DNA from: an uncultured Verrucomicrobiota bacterium
GTDB taxonomy: Bacteria; Verrucomicrobiota; Verrucomicrobiia; Limisphaerales; UBA9464
Direction: 5' to 3'
DNA length: 9,927 nt
Assembly: GCA_903930165.1 (NCBI GenBank)
Contig: CAIYXO010000138.1
Coordinates: 1-9,927, forward strand
The stretch's first letter is position 1; the number at the start of each line of letters is the position of its first letter. Under the pieces are notes generated by a model. The model made no database searches. It saw only the letters and a program-made list of their open reading frames with translations, and was not told the DNA's origin. Made by a program: the position numbers and the translations under genes. This document shows positions 5,979 to 9,927 of the stretch, piece by piece.

Positions 5979-6926
5979 ATGAGCACCGCGAAGTCCGAAC
6001 GTCGCCCGTCCTGTGTCGCCCCCGCCTGGTGGGACTACACCACGATCCATCCCGACCTGGTCGCCGAGGCGGCCTCGTTGACGGCGCGCCAGGTGGAGAA
6101 GCTCTCCCGGCCGGGCTTCCGGGTCCATTTCCACGACACGCTCGAGGACTTCTACGTCGCCGAGGCGCTGGAGTACGTGTCCGCGTGGCGGGAGAGCACC
6201 GACGACAACCCGGTCGGCATCTGCGGCCCGATCGGTCCCACCGAGCAGCTGCCGCTGGTCGCGCGCATCGTGAATGCGCTTGGGCTGGACGTGCGCTCGG
6301 GACATTTCTGGGGAATGGACGAGTGGGTGGTGGACGGCGCCTCGGTGCCGCCGAGCCATCCGCTGTCCTTCGAGAAGGCGGACCGCGAACTCTGCTTCGA
6401 CCGGATCGACCGGAAGAAGGTGATGCCCGACGCGCACCTGCATTTCCCGGCCGCCGACACGCGGGCGTACCGGGCCTCCTGGGAGTCCGGGGTGCGCTGC
6501 GCGGTGATGCAGGGCGGCCAGGGCGACGTGAAGCACTGGGCCTTCAACGACCCGTTCCGCCGGGCCGGAAAGCACCGCAACGCCCCGCCGACGCCGGAGG
6601 AGTACCTGAAGCTGCCCACGCGCGTGGTGGACCTGCATCCGCTGACCATCGCGCAGAACGCCCGGACCAGCGGCGGCGGCAACATCTCACTCGTGCCGAC
6701 CCAGGCGGTGACGGTGGGGCCGGTCGAGACGTGGAAGGCGGACCGTGTGTCCATCTGGCATGCCGGGAACCACGACAACCCGTTCGGCCAGCGGCTGACC
6801 GCGTTGATGATCTCGAAGCGCATCGTGGACACCGCGGTCCCGATATCGCTGCTCGGGCTGCATCACGACGTCCACTTCCACTACTACCGTGGCGGCGTCG
6901 GCGACTGCGCGGTCGAGATGCATTGA
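5979..6926 (+). CDS. Glucosamine-6-phosphate deaminase/isomerase-like (NagB fold) protein
   Basis: This 315-residue cytoplasmic protein has no signal peptide. Several stretches align in order with NagB, which converts glucosamine-6-phosphate to fructose-6-phosphate and ammonia. They are a sugar-phosphate loop CGPIGPTEQ (82-90), GMDEWV (112-117, matching NMDEYV with catalytic Asp72 of E. coli NagB) and LSFEKADRELCFDRI (129-143). VPTQAVTVGPVETWKADRV (239-257) matches the VPKYALTVGVGTLLDAEEV region, and ISLLGLHHD (289-297) matches ISCLQLHP. The catalytic loop is altered: NagB has D-G-H-I-A-F-N-E, here D183-V-K-H186-W-A-F-N-D191, so the Asp and His are kept with one extra residue between them, and the Glu becomes Asp. 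It is longer than E. coli NagB (266), mostly N-terminal. A true deaminase is possible, but another sugar-phosphate isomerase or lactonase-type activity cannot be excluded. ATG 5979 is the first start past the divergent spacer; no Shine-Dalgarno is seen. Confidence 0.8.
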   Translation: MSTAKSERRPSCVAPAWWDYTTIHPDLVAEAASLTARQVEKLSRPGFRVHFHDTLEDFYVAEALEYVSAWRESTDDNPVGICGPIGPTEQLPLVARIVNALGLDVRSGHFWGMDEWVVDGASVPPSHPLSFEKADRELCFDRIDRKKVMPDAHLHFPAADTRAYRASWESGVRCAVMQGGQGDVKHWAFNDPFRRAGKHRNAPPTPEEYLKLPTRVVDLHPLTIAQNARTSGGGNISLVPTQAVTVGPVETWKADRVSIWHAGNHDNPFGQRLTALMISKRIVDTAVPISLLGLHHDVHFHYYRGGVGDCAVEMH

Positions 6927-6942
6927 TGGCCAGATGGAACTC

Positions 6943-6966
6943 ACGCCAAGACGCAAAGACGCCAAT
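6943..6966. repeat. Three 8-bp tandem units in the convergent spacer
   Basis: ACGCCAAG, ACGCAAAG and ACGCCAAT follow one another exactly, differing at one position each. The A-rich octamers stand out from the GC-rich surroundings. I recall similar ACGCAAAG-type motifs from intergenic repeats in many bacterial genomes, but could not search for them here. Confidence 0.75.
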
Positions 6967-6968
6967 TC

Positions 6969-6996
6969 CTGCTCCGAGCTCCCTGCTCCCTGCTCT
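6969..6996. repeat. Four 7-bp tandem units next to the octamer array
   Basis: CTGCTCC, GAGCTCC, CTGCTCC and CTGCTCT lie in exact 7-bp register, two bases after the octamer block. The two arrays are together bounded by a short inverted match, CCAAGA at 6946-6951 and TCTTGG at 6994-6999. The block lies between two converging genes, ending six bases before the phosphodiester glycosidase stop codon. No T-run or strong stem marks it as a standard terminator. Confidence 0.7.
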
Positions 6997-7002
6997 TGGG
7001 TC

Positions 7003-8934
7003 CTACCGCGCGAGGCGGAACCAGCGGGTCGCGGCGGTGTCGGTGATCCGGTATGGGGAAGCCACCGCGGAACCCGGGACGTCGGTCCAGGGGCCGGCAG
7101 GTGAATCGGCCTGCTGCAGGCGGAACGAGGAGCCGCTCCATTCGAGCACCGGCACCTCGCCGTCGCGGGCGATGCCGAGGTCGGGCGGCGCCAGCACCGG
7201 CGTCTCCAGGACGACACGGGCTCCGAAGGTGATGTCGGGACTGCGGGAGCTGGAGTTGTGGACCTCCACCGCCAGCACGTTCTCTCCCGCCACCAGGAGG
7301 CCGTCCACGGGGACGGTGAAGGTGTCGGCGCAGTCGGCGTTGCCGGAACAAGGGGTGCCTGTGGCCAATGTTGCCCGGAGGATCTCGGCCGGGGCCTCGG
7401 GCATGCGCACCCGGCGCAGTTCGCGGCCGTTGAGGTGGAACACCGCGCCGTCGTCGATGAAGGCCTCGATCGCGAGGGTGGCTCCGGCGGGCGCGGCGGC
7501 CACGTTGAACCGCGTGCGGAGGTAGTAGCTCACGAACGGCAGGCCGGAGGCGAAGTTGGGAACCAGTTCCCCGCCGAGGATCTCGCGGTCCAGGGTCGTT
7601 CCCGCGGAGCTGGTGTTCACCCACAGCACGCCGCGGTCGGGGCCGGTCCAGGCGGAGTCGACATAGCCGGGTGCCGTCCATCCCACGCCGTCGAGGTTGG
7701 CCGCGCTGTGCCGCCACGGCGCGTTGAGGGGAACCACCTCGAGCGTCTCGACGGTGCGGGTGGTGGTGAAGAATCGGACGTCGGATTCGTGTCGGGTTCC
7801 GTCGGACGCGGCCGTCGCGAGCACCCGGAAGTAGTACCCGGTGCCGGGGACGAGCCCGACGATTCGTACCGTGTGGTTGGTGGCGGGGGCGACGGACGCC
7901 TCGGTGAGCCTGTCCGGAGGATTGTTCGTGCCGTAGCCGACCTGGACGACGGCCGGAGTCGTGCTGGTGAACCGGATCGTCGCGGCGTCGTCGGCCGGTG
8001 TGACGGCGATGCCGTTCACGAATCCCGCGACGGGCTTCGCGAAGATGCCGAGGTGGCTTCCGACGGTTCGTTCGCGGCCGGAGTCGGCCACCGCGCTGGA
8101 GGCGTTGAGGCGCAGGGGCTGTCCAAGGCTGTCCTGCATCACCATCGTGGCGGAGCCGCCGCCGTCCATGTTCACGGCGTCGTGCGCGCCCGCGAGCAGC
8201 ATCCAGGCGGCGGTCTCGTAGTCGTACGCGCCGATGCTGTGCGCCTGCCTGCCGTCGATGCAGATCAGGAAGAGGCGGGTGCCGTCCCGCGAGACGCCGA
8301 ACGCGGTGCGCGGCTGGATCTCGTGGATGTTGCCGCCGCCGAGGTAGGCGCGGGAGACGTTCCGGCCGTCGACGAGGATCGGGTAGTCGCCGGAGACGGC
8401 GTGGAGCACTCCGTTGGTGGAGGCGGCGGGCCAGTTGGTGTGGACGATGCGGGCGGTGCGGTTGACGTCGAACAGCACGGAGGCCGACTCGGCCTGGTTG
8501 GCCGGAGAGACCGGGAATCCGTCGCTGATGGACAACCCGTCGAGCCGCATGGCGGTGCCCTCGGGCAGGTAGTAGTCCTGTGGCGAGAAGAAGTTGGCGT
8601 TCACCGCGACCTGAACGCCGTAGGCCTTCACGAACTGGCTCACCGTGCGGCCTGCCGTCTCGCGCTGGTTGGCGAGGTAGTTGGTGTGTGGAGGCGTCGG
8701 CAGCAGGCGGATGTCCGGGTCGGTGAGGTCGATGCGCAGGATGTGGGCGACCATCAGGTTGTTGAAGTCGCCGGACGACGTGCTGTTGGTGCCGGTGAGG
8801 CGGTCGATGCCCTTGAAGAGCGGGACCCATCCCGTGGTGACCGGCTCCGCGGAGAGCCGCAGGACCGCGAGGACCAACGACAGGAGGAGGATCCGGAGCC
8901 GGGGCTGCCGGGCGCTTGGGGAGTTCGGTGTCAT
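7003..8934 (-). CDS. Secreted phosphodiester glycosidase (NAGPA/DUF2233 family), multidomain
   Basis: This 643-residue protein has a Sec signal peptide: basic start, hydrophobic ILLLSLVLAVL (15-25), likely cut after LSA29. The catalytic domain spans about 30-300. It shows the phosphodiester glycosidase (NAGPA) signatures VNANFF (111-116), PRTAFGVSRDG (208-218), FLICIDGRQ (222-230) and the MDGGGSATMV loop (256-265). The family hydrolyses sugar-1-phosphodiester bonds; the mammalian member uncovers mannose-6-phosphate by removing GlcNAc. A fibronectin type III-like domain (about 308-392) follows, with LVPGTGYYFRVLA at 361-373. Next is a galactose-binding-like beta-sandwich (about 400-577, with FIDDGAVFHLNG at 492-503 and a possible C529-C535 pair). 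The C-terminal module (584-643) has FRLQQADSPAGPWTDVPG, which is common in verrucomicrobial extracellular proteins. Substrate is unknown. It begins 22 bp after the prepilin-like gene, so the two are probably cotranscribed. No Shine-Dalgarno. Confidence 0.88.
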   Translation of the reverse strand: MTPNSPSARQPRLRILLLSLVLAVLRLSAEPVTTGWVPLFKGIDRLTGTNSTSSGDFNNLMVAHILRIDLTDPDIRLLPTPPHTNYLANQRETAGRTVSQFVKAYGVQVAVNANFFSPQDYYLPEGTAMRLDGLSISDGFPVSPANQAESASVLFDVNRTARIVHTNWPAASTNGVLHAVSGDYPILVDGRNVSRAYLGGGNIHEIQPRTAFGVSRDGTRLFLICIDGRQAHSIGAYDYETAAWMLLAGAHDAVNMDGGGSATMVMQDSLGQPLRLNASSAVADSGRERTVGSHLGIFAKPVAGFVNGIAVTPADDAATIRFTSTTPAVVQVGYGTNNPPDRLTEASVAPATNHTVRIVGLVPGTGYYFRVLATAASDGTRHESDVRFFTTTRTVETLEVVPLNAPWRHSAANLDGVGWTAPGYVDSAWTGPDRGVLWVNTSSAGTTLDREILGGELVPNFASGLPFVSYYLRTRFNVAAAPAGATLAIEAFIDDGAVFHLNGRELRRVRMPEAPAEILRATLATGTPCSGNADCADTFTVPVDGLLVAGENVLAVEVHNSSSRSPDITFGARVVLETPVLAPPDLGIARDGEVPVLEWSGSSFRLQQADSPAGPWTDVPGSAVASPYRITDTAATRWFRLAR

Positions 8935-8956
8935 GCGGGCGGGAATCGAATTCGGG

Positions 8957-9643
8957 CTAGCGGCCGCTGTAACGGTAGGCGTAGCCGGGAACCGGGTCGC
9001 GGGTGTACGCGGCGTTGAAGCCGTCGTGGTGGATGGGGATCAGCGCGGCGTGGCCGTCGACGAAGCCGACCACGCTTTCGGCGTCGTTGTAGAAGGGCGC
9101 GTTGCGGCGACCGGTCCGGCTGCGGTGCCACGATAGGGGCCCGTGTGCGGTCCACTCCATCACCTGGAGCGTCCGTGCGGGTTCGCGGATCTCGGAGAGG
9201 CGCCATCCGGCGATGTTGGGCACGCCCGGCAGCAGCACGCCATTGAAGGGATAGCTGCCGAAGTCGAAGCGGTCCGACTGGTGGAACGGCTTCGGGTCGG
9301 TGTAGCCGCGGTCGGCGGGGCAGGCGAACAGGGAATCCTGCGCCGAGGAGGCGCCGCGAAGCCCGGCGTAGGACTTCACCTGCTCCTTGTAGAACCACTG
9401 GAACTCACCGGGCGACTCGACCGGTCCGGGCAGGGTCTGGTCGTGCTCGGCGGCGAACTGGGCACAGGCGCGGTTCACCTCGCGCAGGTTGCCGAGGCAA
9501 CGCTCCAGTCCCGCCTTCTCCCGGGCCATGGTGGCCGGGATCCAGGCCACGGCCGCGAGCACGGTCGACACGGCGACGGCGGCGAGCAGGTCGGTGCGCG
9601 TGAAGCCTTCCGTCTTCGCCCGCCTTGAGCCGGTGATCCTCAT
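8957..9643 (-). CDS. Prepilin-type N-terminal cleavage domain protein (DUF1559/H-X9-DG-like)
   Basis: This 228-residue pseudopilin-like protein has a leader MRITGSRRAKTEG cut before FTRTDLLAAVAVSTVLAAVA. Gly13 is at -1, but Asp18 replaces the usual +5 Glu. After the helix, the pattern C49-L-G-N-L-R-E-V-N with AEHDQTLPG (65-73), the FACPADRGY region (106-114) and VGFVDGHAALIP (192-203) match the H-X9-DG prepilin-like proteins abundant in Planctomycetes and Verrucomicrobia. Here the His of H-X9-DG is Asn186, exactly nine residues before Asp196-Gly197. The family's role is unknown; members may be cell-surface or pseudopilus-associated proteins processed by the prepilin peptidase. The ATG overlaps the preceding stop by 4 bp (ATGA) and has GGAGA seven bases upstream, so the start is well supported. 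It is not one of the operon GspG-K types. Confidence 0.85.
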   Translation of the reverse strand: MRITGSRRAKTEGFTRTDLLAAVAVSTVLAAVAWIPATMAREKAGLERCLGNLREVNRACAQFAAEHDQTLPGPVESPGEFQWFYKEQVKSYAGLRGASSAQDSLFACPADRGYTDPKPFHQSDRFDFGSYPFNGVLLPGVPNIAGWRLSEIREPARTLQVMEWTAHGPLSWHRSRTGRRNAPFYNDAESVVGFVDGHAALIPIHHDGFNAAYTRDPVPGYAYRYSGR

Positions 9644-9927
9644 CGGGCAGTCTCCATGAAGGTTCCTTCGAGCAGCGACTTCGCATCCGCCCGACGGTAG
9701 AGCGTGTCGAAGGCGGGGCGTTCGCCGGACGGCTTCGCGGTGGTGGGAACCGGCGTTCGGGCGAGCACCGCGCCGTGGAGCAGGCCCATCCCGGCGATCC
9801 GGCGCAGGTCCATGACGGCGGGAATCGCGCCGGGACAGAAGGCGACGACCGAACCGTGGGGTCCGGAGCCGAGCGCGGCCTGCTGCTCCTCGGAAAGGAG
9901 CGCCGGTCCCAGGAACGAGACGACCAC
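9640..9927 (-). CDS. Unrecognised protein, C-terminal 95 residues (5' end outside window)
   Basis: The frame is open to the window edge, so the true start is probably upstream; the first codon, GTG at 9925-9927, need not be a start. The visible part begins VVVSFLGPALLSEEQQAALG, then GSVVAFCPGAIPAVMDLRRI, and ends SLLEGTFMETAR. A hydrophobic strand, a 'LLSEEQQAAL' helix, another strand ending in a P-G turn and a helix with 'RIAGM' recall the Rossmann-like, trimerisation-type domain of GH42-like enzymes, where similar strand/helix patterns precede a 'LTGI' motif. This resemblance is weak and is offered as a guess. It overlaps the prepilin-like gene by 4 bp, so it is probably the upstream member of the same leftward operon. 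Confidence 0.6.
   Translation of the reverse strand: MVVSFLGPALLSEEQQAALGSGPHGSVVAFCPGAIPAVMDLRRIAGMGLLHGAVLARTPVPTTAKPSGERPAFDTLYRRADAKSLLEGTFMETAR
9651..9655 (-). promoter_or_regulatory. Ribosome binding site of the prepilin-like gene
   Basis: GGAGA on the minus strand lies seven bases before the ATG at 9643, inside the 3' end of the upstream gene. It supports that start and translation coupled to the overlapping upstream stop. Confidence 0.65.

Noticed and set aside
4062..6638. A minus-strand open frame of about 850 codons overlapping gspE and the NagB-like gene
   Set aside because: Its product is Arg/Pro/His low-complexity, and gspE in a neighbouring frame has all ATPase motifs.
6943..6996. 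CRISPR array
   Set aside because: The units are only 7-8 bp and directly adjacent, with no spacers.
4109..7525. A plus-strand open frame of more than 1,100 codons antisense to gspE and running through the NagB-like gene
   Set aside because: Its translation is rich in Asp, Val, His, Gly and Arg without any domain, which is typical of the antisense frame of GC-rich genes. It overlaps two genes with clear family motifs in other frames.
6941..9018. Long open frames on both strands over the phosphodiester glycosidase
   Set aside because: They give Arg/Gly- or Val/Gly-rich products without motifs; only the 643-residue frame has a signal peptide and recognisable domains.

Overview
The window is a GC-rich bacterial segment that most likely comes from the phylum Verrucomicrobiota. 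This is an inference from three things. One secreted enzyme ends in a C-terminal module of the kind common in that phylum (FRLQQADSPAGPWTDVPG, then an SPY...WFRL ending). A one-off prepilin-like protein of the type expanded in Planctomycetes and Verrucomicrobia is present. A complete set of pseudopilin genes lies in one leftward operon. No rRNA, tRNA, CRISPR array, transposase or phage gene was seen.

Positions 1-5821 (minus strand, read right to left) hold a type II secretion operon in canonical order: gspE (ATPase), gspF (inner-membrane platform), gspG (major pseudopilin), gspH, gspI and gspJ (minor pseudopilins), and the first 30 codons of a gspK-like gene that leaves the window at position 1. 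The genes are tightly packed: 10 bp between E and F, 26-33 bp around H, and 4-bp stop/start overlaps at I/J and J/K. The exception is the 120-bp gspF-gspG gap, which holds a perfect tandem 10-mer and two inverted repeats, and may control the major pseudopilin separately. The secretin (GspD) and the C, L, M and prepilin peptidase components are not in the window.

Positions 5979-6926 (plus strand) carry one gene divergent from gspE. It encodes a protein of the glucosamine-6-phosphate deaminase/isomerase (NagB) fold with an altered catalytic loop. The 157-bp divergent intergenic region has a perfect 12-bp palindrome near its middle.

Positions 6927-7002 are a short convergent intergenic spacer occupied by a composite array: three 8-bp units followed by four 7-bp units.

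Positions 7003-9927 (minus strand) hold a second leftward, operon-like cluster: the end of an unrecognised gene, a prepilin-like protein overlapping it by 4 bp, and a secreted multidomain phosphodiester glycosidase 22 bp further on. That enzyme has a Sec signal peptide and lies beside the secretion operon, so it could be a secretion substrate, but nothing in the sequence proves this.
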